Assembly (NCBI GenBank): GCA_002346535.1
Contig: DDZZ01000057.1
Coordinates: 1 to 64,000, forward strand
Reading direction: 5' to 3'
Length of the DNA stretch: 64,000 nucleotides
From: Opitutales bacterium UBA2995
GTDB lineage: Bacteria > Verrucomicrobiota > Verrucomicrobiia > Opitutales > UBA2995
The position numbers and the translations under genes were made by a program. Positions 1 to 9,097 of the stretch are shown here, one piece after another; position 1 is the first letter of the stretch; every line of letters starts with the position of its first letter. The notes under the pieces are model-generated. The model did no database searches. It had not been told where the DNA came from and saw nothing but the letters and a program-made list of their open reading frames with translations.

Positions 1-6
1 ATTTAA

Positions 7-1344
7 GTGACGTCGAATTTCACAAGTCATAGTACCTCCTATCGAACAATCATTAGCCGTTCTTGGCCGATCATCGTGGCAAATTCAACCGCGCCACTAT
101 TGGGATTGGTAGATACCGCTGTCATTGGGCGAACCGGTTCTGTCGCCTCCTTAGGAGCGATAGCCCTCGGATCTTTAATTTTCAGTTTTATCTTTTGGAC
201 CTTCGGTTTTTTACGGATGGGAACGACCGGGTTTGTCGCCCAAGCCAGTGGAGCCAAAGACGAATTTGAAGTCCGCGTCTCGATTCTGCGATCTGCACTT
301 ATTGGAATCGTGATTGGTTTGGTCTTGGTCCTCGCTCAAATACCGATTTTCAAGCTCACATTGCAATTACTCAAAGGCAGTGACGAGGTTGAAGCCCTGG
401 CATTGACATACCTGAAGCTGAGAATTTGGGGAGCACCTGCAACGCTCGCTTCTTACGCCATCATGGGCGGACTCATTGGTCTTGGAAAATCCAAAACTTT
501 GCTGGCTGTGCAGGCCCTCTTAAATATTCTTAACATTGGCCTGGATGTACTTTTGGCAGGCTGCTTCGGTATGGGCGTTGCAGGTATCGGATTGGGAACG
601 ATGGTGGCAGAATGGATAGCCGGATTGGTTGCGGCTGTATTGATAATAAACATACTGAAGAGAAGACATGACGGTAAAACGTCATTTTGGACTTGGTCCT
701 TTATTTCGGATGGAAAACTCTTTGTAAGGACCATTGTTGTTCAGCTGAATATTATGATTCGAACGTTGAGCCTGCTTGTGGGATCCGGCTGGTTCATCCA
801 GCAGGGAGCCAAACTTGGAGATGTCATTCTAGCGGCCAATCACATATTACTTCAGTTCATTTCCTTCAGCGCCTTTTTTCTGGATGGAATCGCCTATGCC
901 ACTGAAGCCCTTGTAGGATCTGCATCCGGAGCAAAAAAGATCACCGTATTTAGTATTCTGGCACGAAGGACTGGAATTCTTTCAGGGATAACAGCAATCT
1001 TTTTGGCCACCACTTTTTTTATAGTCGGTCCAACAATCATCCATGTACTTACAGACCTGGAGACAGTTCGTCAAACGACCCCTCAATTTTTACCGTTCGC
1101 AGCTATTTATATCCTAGTGTCTTTTGTAGCTTTTCAACTCGATGGCATCTTTATCGGCGTCACACGGACAAAAGATATGCGAAATGCGGCAATCGCCTCC
1201 CTAATCATTTACCTAGCAGCCGGAACCCCGATGACAATTCAATTTGGGAACCAAGGGTTATGGATTACATTTATTGGTTTTATAATTTTAAGGGCAGTCA
1301 GTCTGGGCATGCTCTATCCTGGCCTAAAGCGATCCATCGCCTAA
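7..1344 (+). CDS. MATE family efflux transporter (DinF-like)
   Basis: Multidrug/toxin exporter of the MATE superfamily, which uses a Na+ or H+ gradient to expel cationic or organic compounds across the inner membrane. The 445-residue length and about twelve hydrophobic segments are normal for the family. The N-terminal stretch with PLLGLVDTAVIGRTG and the later MGTTGFVAQASGA are typical of the DinF branch. The reading frame opens with GTG at position 7 directly behind an in-frame TAA, so an upstream extension is excluded, although a later start remains possible. It converges with the haloacid dehalogenase gene with only 4 bases between stop codons. Substrate cannot be told from sequence. Confidence 0.9.
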   Translation: MTSNFTSHSTSYRTIISRSWPIIVANSTAPLLGLVDTAVIGRTGSVASLGAIALGSLIFSFIFWTFGFLRMGTTGFVAQASGAKDEFEVRVSILRSALIGIVIGLVLVLAQIPIFKLTLQLLKGSDEVEALALTYLKLRIWGAPATLASYAIMGGLIGLGKSKTLLAVQALLNILNIGLDVLLAGCFGMGVAGIGLGTMVAEWIAGLVAAVLIINILKRRHDGKTSFWTWSFISDGKLFVRTIVVQLNIMIRTLSLLVGSGWFIQQGAKLGDVILAANHILLQFISFSAFFLDGIAYATEALVGSASGAKKITVFSILARRTGILSGITAIFLATTFFIVGPTIIHVLTDLETVRQTTPQFLPFAAIYILVSFVAFQLDGIFIGVTRTKDMRNAAIASLIIYLAAGTPMTIQFGNQGLWITFIGFIILRAVSLGMLYPGLKRSIA

Positions 1345-1348
1345 TAAT

Positions 1349-2074
1349 CTAAGCGCCGATTAAGGAAGCCAATTCCGGAAAATTCTCGGCCACCAGATCG
1401 AATCTCTCCAATTTAAATTCAGAAACACGTCTTTCTTTTCCATATTCGAAAGGACGGTGAACAAAAGCGGTTTTAAAGCCTACTCCTGCGGCAGCTTCCA
1501 AATCGATTACGTGGGTTGCAACCATCATTACCTGTGCTGGCTTCAATCGCAGCAATTGCGCAGCCTTTTCATATACGATGGCATCAGGTTTATAGTGCCG
1601 GGCAACCTCTGCTGATATAATGGAATCCCAGGGTAATCCAACATGCTTGGCCATGTCGACAAGCAAAGACACATTTCCGTTTGAAAGTGCAGCGATTGTA
1701 GAGGATTTTCGAATACGCTCCAATCCCTGAATAGCATCCGGCCATGGATTCAATCGGTGCCAGGCCAAATTAAACTCAGCTATCTCCTCTTCCGAAAGTC
1801 CCTGCAGATCAAATTTGATCACAATTTCGTCGAGGATCATTCGGTGTAATGTATCAAGATTGGTCCACGGCAATTCACCGTTTCGGACTTTATCCATGTA
1901 AGGTGTATAGCATGCTCTCCAATGGTCAGCCACCACAGCCCAATCAGCCCCAATGCCAGTCTTCGCCTCCAAAGCCTTTCCTTCAGCGATGATGGATGAC
2001 CGCCAATCGACTACGGTTCCAAAAACGTCAAAGGTCAGAGCCTTGATTCCTGGAAACTTGTCCAAGGAACTCAT
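1349..2074 (-). CDS. Haloacid dehalogenase type II (HAD superfamily)
   Basis: Cytoplasmic HAD-superfamily hydrolase of the L-2-haloacid dehalogenase type, which in characterised members replaces the halogen of short 2-haloacids by hydroxyl. The nucleophile Asp16 lies in FDVFGTVVDW. The motif II segment LSNGN, the motif III lysine in HYKPDAIVYEKA and the acidic VIDLEAAAGVGFKTAFVHR segment follow in order. The 241-residue length fits. It starts with ATG and has no signal peptide. A general phosphatase role cannot be excluded, but the DVFGT variant (Phe-Gly after the Asp-Val rather than DxDGT) favours dehalogenases. Confidence 0.85.
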   Translation of the reverse strand: MSSLDKFPGIKALTFDVFGTVVDWRSSIIAEGKALEAKTGIGADWAVVADHWRACYTPYMDKVRNGELPWTNLDTLHRMILDEIVIKFDLQGLSEEEIAEFNLAWHRLNPWPDAIQGLERIRKSSTIAALSNGNVSLLVDMAKHVGLPWDSIISAEVARHYKPDAIVYEKAAQLLRLKPAQVMMVATHVIDLEAAAGVGFKTAFVHRPFEYGKERRVSEFKLERFDLVAENFPELASLIGA

Positions 2075-2108
2075 TTATTATCTATTAACATATCCAATTT
2101 TAAGAAAC

Positions 2109-2181
2109 AGTAGGAGCAGGTTTACGCCGCGAAAAACATCATTGGAAATATATTCAATCGCGACATAAAGCCGCTCCTGCA
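2109..2181. repeat. REP-like inverted doublet
   Basis: Two related 23-base units in opposite orientation sit between the dehalogenase start and the sulfatase end. Unit a is at 2110-2132 (GTAGGAGCAGG, then TTTACGCCGCGA). Unit b is at 2158-2180 and, read on the minus strand, begins GCAGGAGCGGC and ends TTTATGTCGCGA. They agree at 18 of 23 positions, and the inner part of each can fold into a short hairpin (GCGGC/GTCGC in b). The spacing of about 25 bases and the inverted arrangement resemble REP/BIME elements mobilised by RAYT transposases. No RAYT gene lies in the window. Confidence 0.6.
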
Positions 2182-2185
2182 ACTA

Positions 2186-3592
2186 TCATTTACCCTCATA
2201 CAAAGGGTTAGGCTTCATAGGATCGGCTCTCACGATATGCCGCCAGACACGCATTTCTGAAAGCATTCTCTGAGCAAGCTCAGGGCGTTGGGAAGCCAGG
2301 TTTCTCTTTTCACGGACATCTTCGCCCAAATTGTAAAGTTCCAGGCCACCGTCTTCGAATCGTTCAATGAGTTTCCAGTCGCCTTTGCGAATGATACCCC
2401 CTGGAAAACTTTGCGGGTGTTGGTTGTAATGCGGATAATGCCAGAAAAGTGATTCCCTATCGATATTACCCTCGCCTTTTAATACGGGTGTCAAATCGAC
2501 ACCATCCATGTGCTGAGTAGGAATCAGGTCCAGTCCAGCTGCGGCCAAAATCGTCGGATAGTAATCGATACTGCTCATGAGCACTTCGGAAACAGAACCC
2601 GGCTTTATTGCACCCGGCCATTTAAAGATAACAGGCACACGCAATCCTCCCTCATAGTTGGATCCTTTGTTAGCACGTAAGGGTTTGTTCTTGGTGGCCC
2701 TCCAATAACCTCCGTTGTCACTGGTAAAAATGATCATCGTATTGTCTAACACGCCCATCTCTTCCACTGCTTTAACGATGCGACCCACACTGTCATCAAT
2801 GCTCTCGACCATGGCCGCGTATTGGAGCGAGCCCTGTCGTTGATCCTCTGGTATTTTTTCGTACCGCGCCACTTTGTCAGGTTTACCCTGAAGAGGAGTA
2901 TGAACTCCATAATGGGACATCATCAGAAAAAACGGTTGATCAGCATGGGCCCGGATAAACTTGTCCCCCTCTTCGGCAATACGATCGATCAGGTAGTCAC
3001 CTTCCTTACCCTCAACGACGGTATCCCGCTTTGAGTATAGTTTTGGAGTTGTCGGGATGAGCCATCTTCCCTGGTAAGGATACCAGTAACTTCCCGGAGC
3101 ACCATAATCGCGACCTCCCACGTTGATATCAAAGCCCTGATGCCGAGGGAAATAATAGGGCTCGGATCCCAAGTGCCATTTGCCCATGAAAGCAGTCTTG
3201 TAACCTGCATCCCGCAATGCCTCCGCAATGGTGAATTCCTCGAGAGGAAGGTGAGCCAGGTAGCGGGCTTCTTTTAACTTGTGTTTTTTTGCATCCCAAC
3301 GGCCCGAAGGTAACCACTGGGTCAGCATTAGCCGTGCCGGGTACTTGCCGGTCATCACGGAAGCGCGCGTCGGTGAGCATACCGAGCAAACCGCATAACC
3401 ATTGGTGAATCGCATACCATCGGCCGCTAACTTATCGATATTGGGAGTTTGATAATAATCGCTTCCGTTAGCCCCGATATCTTTCCACCCCATATCGTCA
3501 ATCAGGTAGAAGACCACATTCAAGGGTTTAGCATCGACCCAAGATATTGAGAGAAATACAAAGGAAAAATTTAAAAGTAGAAATCTAAACAA
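2186..3592 (-). CDS. Secreted sulfatase (S1 family, CSPTR)
   Basis: Sulfatase that hydrolyses sulfate esters of carbohydrates, predicted to be exported. A signal peptide covers about residues 1-21 (hydrophobic LLLNFSFVFLSI, cleavage near VDA). The metal-binding Asp pair is at 32-33 in IDDMGW. The formylglycine motif C72-S-P-T-R is canonical, GKWHLG around residue 138 supplies the Lys/His pair, and SDNGGYW later supplies metal ligands. The C-terminal region is of the DUF4976 type found in many marine sulfatases. The only plausible start is TTG at 3592. Length 468 aa is normal. Substrate is unknown; a formylglycine-generating enzyme is not encoded nearby. Confidence 0.92.
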   Translation of the reverse strand: MFRFLLLNFSFVFLSISWVDAKPLNVVFYLIDDMGWKDIGANGSDYYQTPNIDKLAADGMRFTNGYAVCSVCSPTRASVMTGKYPARLMLTQWLPSGRWDAKKHKLKEARYLAHLPLEEFTIAEALRDAGYKTAFMGKWHLGSEPYYFPRHQGFDINVGGRDYGAPGSYWYPYQGRWLIPTTPKLYSKRDTVVEGKEGDYLIDRIAEEGDKFIRAHADQPFFLMMSHYGVHTPLQGKPDKVARYEKIPEDQRQGSLQYAAMVESIDDSVGRIVKAVEEMGVLDNTMIIFTSDNGGYWRATKNKPLRANKGSNYEGGLRVPVIFKWPGAIKPGSVSEVLMSSIDYYPTILAAAGLDLIPTQHMDGVDLTPVLKGEGNIDRESLFWHYPHYNQHPQSFPGGIIRKGDWKLIERFEDGGLELYNLGEDVREKRNLASQRPELAQRMLSEMRVWRHIVRADPMKPNPLYEGK

Positions 3593-3705
3593 GAGACCAT
3601 TTGAGCAAAAAAACCGGGAATAAGAAAGCTAATTTCAATCCTTCACACACCCACTATTGACCTGCATTTCCAATATACCAATGCTACCTATTCTACACTC
3701 CAGAT

Positions 3706-5064
3706 GTGCTCATGGAATCTAAACTACTGACATTTCTCCCCATTATTCTGACTGCAGTCGCAGTTTCAGCGGCCGACAAACCGAACATCGTTCTGCTTCT
3801 CAGTGACGACCAAGCTTGGACAGATTACGGGTTCATGGGTCACCCGAATGTAAGAACCTCGAATATCGACCAATTAGCCCAAGAATCGGTCGCATTTCCA
3901 CGCGGATATGTGCCTACCGCCTTGTGCCGGCCATCCTTAATGACCCTGGCTACTGGACATTACGCGCACCAGCACGGCATTACCGGAAATGATCCTTCGC
4001 CAAAGTATGCAGAAAGAGATTCACCCATTTATAATCGAAGGCGAACCAAGCTCATCTCCTACATCGACCGATTTGATACCTTGCCCGAATTACTCGGTGA
4101 AGCAGGCTACCTGAGCCACCAGAGCGGCAAATGGTGGGAAGGCAATTATTCTTTGGGTGGTTTTACGCATGGCATGACACGTGGCTATCCTCAGCCAGGG
4201 GGACGACACGGAGATGACGGTCTCAAAATCGGACGTGAGGGTCTCAAGGAAATTTACGATTTTGTCGATATGGCCGTAAAACAAGACAAGCCATTCTATA
4301 TTTGGTATGCAGCTTTTCTACCTCACACACCCCACAATCCACCGGAACGTCTGCTGAAAAAATACAGAAATCATCATCCAATTTCGATCGCCAAATATTA
4401 TGCCATGATCGAATGGTGGGATGAAACCTGCGGCGAACTGATCGCTTACCTGGAAGGGAAATCGATCCGGGACAACACCCTCATCGTTTACGTAGGTGAC
4501 AATGGCTGGATTCAAAATCCGGAGAGAAACGGATTCGCTTTGCGGTCGAAACAGACCCCTTACGAAGGCGGCATTCGCCAACCCACTCTTTATTCTTGGC
4601 CGGCGAAGCTAAAACCAGCTCACCGCACCGACCTGGTGAGTAGTATCGATATTTTCCCTACGATGCTAGCGGCGGCCGGCACACGAAATCCTAAGATAGA
4701 AGTACCAGGCCTCAATCTATTACCCAATATGGAGAAAGGTACAGCCATTCCGAGAAATGCCATCTTCGGTGAGTCCTTCGCCCACGATATTGCCGACATA
4801 GAGAATCCTGAAGCTTCCCTGCTCTTCCGCTGGGTCATCGAGGACGATTGGAAGCTCTTGCTCACCTATAACGGGGAGGTCAACCGCCATGCTCAAGTCC
4901 ATCCACGCGATGAAAAACGACCTCAGCTTTTTAATCTTCAGAATGACCCACACGAAAAGACAAACATGGCTGCTCTAAATCCAAAGATCGTGGAGCGAAT
5001 GGCTAAAATGATTGGAGATTGGTATCCGGTAACAGAAAGAAAAGTTCTAACCAAATTCGAATGA
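3706..5064 (+). CDS. Atypical sulfatase-like protein (CRPSL motif, GKWWEG)
   Basis: Secreted alkaline-phosphatase/sulfatase-fold protein, 452 aa, with signal peptide (residues 1-22). The N-terminal SDDQAWTDYG keeps the metal-binding Asp pair. At the catalytic site the motif reads C74-R-P-S-L: the formylglycine Cys and Pro are kept but the Arg expected two residues after Pro is Leu. The usual GKWHLG is GKWWEG (142-147), so the active-site His is Trp. These are two independent departures from the canonical site. I have a memory of similar divergent sulfatases in Planctomycetes, not checked. Starts are GTG at 3706 or ATG at 3712. The stop overlaps the start of the next gene (ATGA), so the two are translationally coupled. 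Confidence 0.85.
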   Translation: MLMESKLLTFLPIILTAVAVSAADKPNIVLLLSDDQAWTDYGFMGHPNVRTSNIDQLAQESVAFPRGYVPTALCRPSLMTLATGHYAHQHGITGNDPSPKYAERDSPIYNRRRTKLISYIDRFDTLPELLGEAGYLSHQSGKWWEGNYSLGGFTHGMTRGYPQPGGRHGDDGLKIGREGLKEIYDFVDMAVKQDKPFYIWYAAFLPHTPHNPPERLLKKYRNHHPISIAKYYAMIEWWDETCGELIAYLEGKSIRDNTLIVYVGDNGWIQNPERNGFALRSKQTPYEGGIRQPTLYSWPAKLKPAHRTDLVSSIDIFPTMLAAAGTRNPKIEVPGLNLLPNMEKGTAIPRNAIFGESFAHDIADIENPEASLLFRWVIEDDWKLLLTYNGEVNRHAQVHPRDEKRPQLFNLQNDPHEKTNMAALNPKIVERMAKMIGDWYPVTERKVLTKFE

Positions 5065-6311
5065 GCCGATTGCTGGCTGTCACCTCAATTCTAGCAATTC
5101 TCGCCCTGGGGCTAGAGGGCAAAACTGATTTGTCCGTTCAGCAAATCACGAACAGCGATGAACACCATCACTTCTTCGGTTACATCGGCCATGTTCAAAA
5201 CATCGCATGGAATCAATCGGAGCGGTACATACTGGCACTGAGGACTACTTTTCAGGACCATCTTCCTGAAGGGCACGAGCCGGCCGACGTAGTATTAATT
5301 GACACCAAGAACGATTTCAAAATCACCAAGGTTGAAGAATCACGGGGTTGGAATCCACAACAGGGCACAATGTTTTACTGGAATCCGAAGAGACAGGAAC
5401 ATCAGTTCTTTTTTAATGACCGCGATCCGGAGACAGGGAAGGTGTTTACGGTTTTATATGACAAACATCTGAAGAAACGAATTCAGGAGTACCGCTTTGA
5501 GGACCATCCAATTGGAAACGGCGGGGTCATGCAAGGCGGTGGCTATTTCGCCGGCATCAACTACGCACGCATGGCCCGGCTAAGGCCCGTTACCGGATAT
5601 AAAGGTGCTTGGGATTGGACCGAAGACGTGCTTCATCCAAAGGACGATGGTATTTTTAAGGTGAATACAGATACAAGCGCCCACGAGCTACTGGTATCCT
5701 TCAACCAAATGGCAGATATCATTCGCGGAAAGGATCCTCACATCGACCACCTGGCCCTATTTATAAATCACACGCTCTGGAACCAGGAAGGCAATCGCTT
5801 GTTTTTCTTTGCTAGGGCAGGCTGGCGAGGCAACCGGGATCACACCAGAATAAATGCACCCTTTGTCGTAAACGCCGACGGGACCGGACTCAAACGATTG
5901 AAAACTTTTTTTGGAGGCCACCCAGAATGGGATTATGGCAATCGCATGATAGGTTCACTCAATGAACAACAGATCCTTTATGACGTAAACCGGGATCAGG
6001 TGATTGGCCACATCGGCAACGAGGACATATTTCCCAAACCACAAGGCGATATCGCCCTTTCCCCAAAAGGGGATTGGTTTGTCAACGGTCACAAAGACGG
6101 TGCAACGGCTATGAACTATTACACCTTCTATCAAAGATCCACAGGTAAGTGGTTTAGATCCCGAGGCTTTAATGTTGGAAAATGGTTCTCGGGAGATCTC
6201 CGCCAAGACCCTTCTCCTTCTTGGAACCGGAGCGGAAATCAGGTCCTCGTTCCGGGAATAGTAGGGGATGATGAACCAACAAGGCAATTGTTTGTAATTT
6301 CATTAAACTAA
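5061..6311 (+). CDS. Secreted beta-propeller-like protein of unknown function
   Basis: I do not recognise a named family. I chose ATG at 5061, inside the ATGA overlap with the sulfatase-like gene, because it yields a clean signal peptide (MSRLLAVTSILAILALGLEG). A longer frame to 5019 would place 14 polar residues in front. The mature part (about 395 aa) has repeated segments of the form hydrophobic strand + W-x-P/W-N-x, such as IAWNQSERYILAL, GWNPQQGTMFYWNP, HTLWNQEGNRLFFFA and LSPKGDWFVNGH. These resemble the blades of TolB/oligogalacturonate-lyase (PL22) type propellers. The coupling suggests it works with the preceding atypical sulfatase. A glycan-binding or lyase role is inference only. 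Confidence 0.75.
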   Translation: MSRLLAVTSILAILALGLEGKTDLSVQQITNSDEHHHFFGYIGHVQNIAWNQSERYILALRTTFQDHLPEGHEPADVVLIDTKNDFKITKVEESRGWNPQQGTMFYWNPKRQEHQFFFNDRDPETGKVFTVLYDKHLKKRIQEYRFEDHPIGNGGVMQGGGYFAGINYARMARLRPVTGYKGAWDWTEDVLHPKDDGIFKVNTDTSAHELLVSFNQMADIIRGKDPHIDHLALFINHTLWNQEGNRLFFFARAGWRGNRDHTRINAPFVVNADGTGLKRLKTFFGGHPEWDYGNRMIGSLNEQQILYDVNRDQVIGHIGNEDIFPKPQGDIALSPKGDWFVNGHKDGATAMNYYTFYQRSTGKWFRSRGFNVGKWFSGDLRQDPSPSWNRSGNQVLVPGIVGDDEPTRQLFVISLN

Positions 6312-6368
6312 GGTAATGGGTCCGATGACCCCTTCCGACTCTAGAACCATTCCGCATAACAAGTACTT

Positions 6369-7877
6369 ATGAAAGCTGTTTCAAAATTGCTCATACCACT
6401 ATTGCTGATAATTACCGCATTACCGCTGTCTGCTGAAAGCAGGCCCAACTTTTTATTCATCGTTGTCGATGACCAGTCGCCCTTTGATTTGAAATCTTAC
6501 AACTCAGCGAGTCCCCTTGAAACGCCTCATATTGATCGTATTGCAAAGGAGGGAATGGTTTTTGATCAAGCCTACCATATGGGCGCCTGGGTCGGCGGTG
6601 TCTGCACACCTTCACGCCATATGATAATGTCAGGCAGGACTGTCTGGCACATACCAGACAAACCCAATCGGGGGGCTACCTTTAATCCCAACATTGCGCA
6701 CTCGGATCGCGTTCCACCTGACTTGGCTAAAAATACGATGGCTGCGGTATTTAACCGCGCCGGTTACGACACCATGCGAACCTGTAAATACGGCAACACC
6801 TATCAAGCTGCGAACGCATTATTCGACGTCCGCCGTGATGCCTTAAAAAACGGAGGAACTGAGGAAACGGGCAGTGCCTGGCACGGGGAACAAGTTCTGA
6901 ATTATCTGGACAAGAGAGAAGCATCTAAAGACAACGACCCTTTCCTCATCTATTTCGGATTTACGCACCCACACGATCCCCGAACGGGAACCCCTAAACT
7001 ATTGGCAAATTACGGCTCCACCAATCACACGGACCAGAATTCACTCCCCCCCATTCACTCGAAGCAACCCAAGCTTCCGGAGAACTATTTACCGTCCCAT
7101 CCTTTTCATCACGGTCATCCGAACCTGCGGGATGAAGAACGGGTCAGTGGAGTATGGTTCAATCGAGACGAGCAGACCGTTCGCAATGAGATTGGCAGGC
7201 AATTCGCCTGCAGTGAAAACATCGATATCCAGATCGGCAAGGTTCTGGATAAATTGGAGAAGATGGGCGAGCTCGACAACACCTACGTTGTTTATACTTC
7301 AGACCACGGTATGTCGATTGGCCGACATGGTTTGATGGGTAAACAAAATCTCTACGAACACACCTGGCGGGTACCCTACATTGTTAAAGGTCCGGGAATT
7401 CAGGCGGGATCACGAGCGGATGGTAATATTTACTTATTGGATTCTCTTCCTACGCTGTGCGATTTAGCCGGTATCAAAAGGCCGGATACATTCGAGGGAA
7501 AAAGCTTTAAGCCCGTCTTGGAAGGCACTAAAAATACCGTTCGGGACGCCCTCTATGGCGTCTATTGTGGAGGAACAAAACCAGGCATGCGAAGCGTCAG
7601 AATGGGGGACTGGAAGCTCATAAAATATGACATGATGGACGGTTCCGTTCGGGAGACTCAATTGTTTAACCTGGCTGAAAACCCTCATGAATTTATAGCC
7701 ATGCATCATGTACCTTCAGTGATCGCCAAGACAGGAATCACCCCCGAAACGCATCAAAAAAACCTGGCGGCGCTCCCTCAATATGCAGACAAGCTCGCAG
7801 AAATGGAGGCCCTTCTTCTAGCGGAAATGCAACGCCTAAACGATCCCTTTCTACTGTGGGATCAAACAATGAATTAA
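6369..7877 (+). CDS. Secreted sulfatase (S1 family, CTPSR; choline-sulfatase-like)
   Basis: Exported sulfatase, 502 aa, with signal peptide (MKAVSKLLIPLLLIITALPL, cleavage near SAES). The Asp pair is in VVDDQSPFD. The canonical formylglycine motif is C79-T-P-S-R within GGVCTPSRHMIMSGR. TSDHGMSIGRHGLMGKQNLYE resembles the choline-sulfatase/N-sulfoglucosamine group. It follows the propeller gene by 57 bases on the same strand, so 3706-7877 may be one transcription unit of two sulfatase-fold proteins and a propeller. The exact S1 subfamily and substrate need a profile search. Confidence 0.9.
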   Translation: MKAVSKLLIPLLLIITALPLSAESRPNFLFIVVDDQSPFDLKSYNSASPLETPHIDRIAKEGMVFDQAYHMGAWVGGVCTPSRHMIMSGRTVWHIPDKPNRGATFNPNIAHSDRVPPDLAKNTMAAVFNRAGYDTMRTCKYGNTYQAANALFDVRRDALKNGGTEETGSAWHGEQVLNYLDKREASKDNDPFLIYFGFTHPHDPRTGTPKLLANYGSTNHTDQNSLPPIHSKQPKLPENYLPSHPFHHGHPNLRDEERVSGVWFNRDEQTVRNEIGRQFACSENIDIQIGKVLDKLEKMGELDNTYVVYTSDHGMSIGRHGLMGKQNLYEHTWRVPYIVKGPGIQAGSRADGNIYLLDSLPTLCDLAGIKRPDTFEGKSFKPVLEGTKNTVRDALYGVYCGGTKPGMRSVRMGDWKLIKYDMMDGSVRETQLFNLAENPHEFIAMHHVPSVIAKTGITPETHQKNLAALPQYADKLAEMEALLLAEMQRLNDPFLLWDQTMN

Positions 7878-7959
7878 CGCCAAAACATACTAATGTTAGC
7901 GTGAATGCCTGGAATTGAATGAAACACGCTCTTAAAGTGAAAATTTGAAAGAGGCGGTT

Positions 7960-8037
7960 CCCTATGCGTATGGTGATGGCAAAGATAAAAGCGAAGTAGC
8001 AGGCGATGATTGAGAAATCGAACCAGGAAATGTTCAT
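7960..8037 (-). pseudogene. Possible 5' stump of a sodium:solute symporter gene
   Basis: On the minus strand ATG at 8037 opens MNISWFDFSIIACYFAFIF, which looks like the first transmembrane helix of the SSS family (compare N-termini of the type M-N-x-x-x-x-D-x-x-I-I-x-x-Y-F). Similarity fades after about 26 codons, and the frame then runs antisense into the end of the sulfatase gene. I read it as a fragment left after deletion of the rest. The match is short and could be chance. The remaining 7878-8142 interval shows no other feature. Confidence 0.3.
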
Positions 8038-8142
8038 TGCACACTAGTGAAAGACTTTGCTCAAATAAAGCCACTCTAGAACCTGAAAACCGATCGTGAC
8101 ATTGCTATTTCAATCTAATCGTATCAAAACCGTGGATACTGA

Positions 8143-9024
8143 ATGAAGGATTCCGGAAAGAAGTTCATGCGGTTTTACTTTCTCTATGTTCAACCGTGGC
8201 AGTTCCTTATGCGGAGAAAATTCCGAAAAACCACTTTCGGAATTGAGGATTCAATCGACATGCCCAAGGCTGCCATTGATTTTCAAAGGGATCAGACTAC
8301 CTGCAATCATTTGTGTATTGGTGACACGGGCCGGCATCAGAGGTACCTGTCCGACTATTATGTCTTTGAAAAACAACCAGAGGCGAAATCAATGGATCTC
8401 TGGGGTCGAGGATTTCCCGCCATCATAAACCTCACGACATACAAGAGTGCCGACGACTACCAGCAAGGGCTAAAGCGACAGTCGAAGGGTGCCCACTTAC
8501 GTCAGATAAAAAAAGCAAAGTCATATGGTTACACGTGCGGTCGGTTTAATTTTGAGGATTACTCCGATGAGATCCTTACCATTAAACAATCTAAGAATTT
8601 TCGCAGCGGAGGTCCGGTCATGGCCGCTCTTTTCAAAAAGAAACCATCGTCGAAAGCACGAACCGAAGTTCCTCATGAAGTAACTGATCCCAGCTGCCCC
8701 AATCACTGGTATCTGTATTGGGGTGTATTTTTGGCTAAAGGGGATTCCGAACAAAACAAAACGCTGGCTGGCTATATAAAACTCAACCGTGTGGGCAATA
8801 TCGTCCACATTCCCGGAATCATGGGACATGCGAAACATTTGAGAACCGGTGCTCTCAAATGTTTGTTTCTGGAAACGGTGTCCTGGTTGATAGAGAGCGA
8901 GGAGCCAGCCGTTCAAGGCACTCAATACCTTCAATATGGTTCGATCGAACATGCTTCAAAAGGTCTGGCGCAGTGGAAAAAGAATTTCCTATTCGAACCG
9001 TATGTTTTTAAAAGCTTTAAGTAA
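8143..9024 (+). CDS. Unrecognised protein, possibly GNAT/FemAB-like acyltransferase
   Basis: The 293-aa product has no signal peptide or membrane segment and many aromatic and basic residues. The C-terminal third has the rhythm of FemAB/GNAT-fold proteins. A strand-rich AGYIKLNRVGNIVHIPGIMGH is followed by a helix with HAKHLRTGALKCLFLETVSWL, then a Y-L-Q-Y-G segment and the closing GLAQWKKNFLFEPYVF, as in proteins that end with W-K-x-x-F-G-F-x-P-Y. Codon use is coding-like and ATG at 8143 is the first start. It stands alone between a sulfatase and an MFS transporter gene. Function is not established. Confidence 0.55.
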   Translation: MKDSGKKFMRFYFLYVQPWQFLMRRKFRKTTFGIEDSIDMPKAAIDFQRDQTTCNHLCIGDTGRHQRYLSDYYVFEKQPEAKSMDLWGRGFPAIINLTTYKSADDYQQGLKRQSKGAHLRQIKKAKSYGYTCGRFNFEDYSDEILTIKQSKNFRSGGPVMAALFKKKPSSKARTEVPHEVTDPSCPNHWYLYWGVFLAKGDSEQNKTLAGYIKLNRVGNIVHIPGIMGHAKHLRTGALKCLFLETVSWLIESEEPAVQGTQYLQYGSIEHASKGLAQWKKNFLFEPYVFKSFK

Positions 9025-9097
9025 TGGGAATCGGTGTTGCTAAGCACGGAGGTAGCAAAGAATATGTTTATTTCTTCTTTCAGCCCCACCCCGCTTC

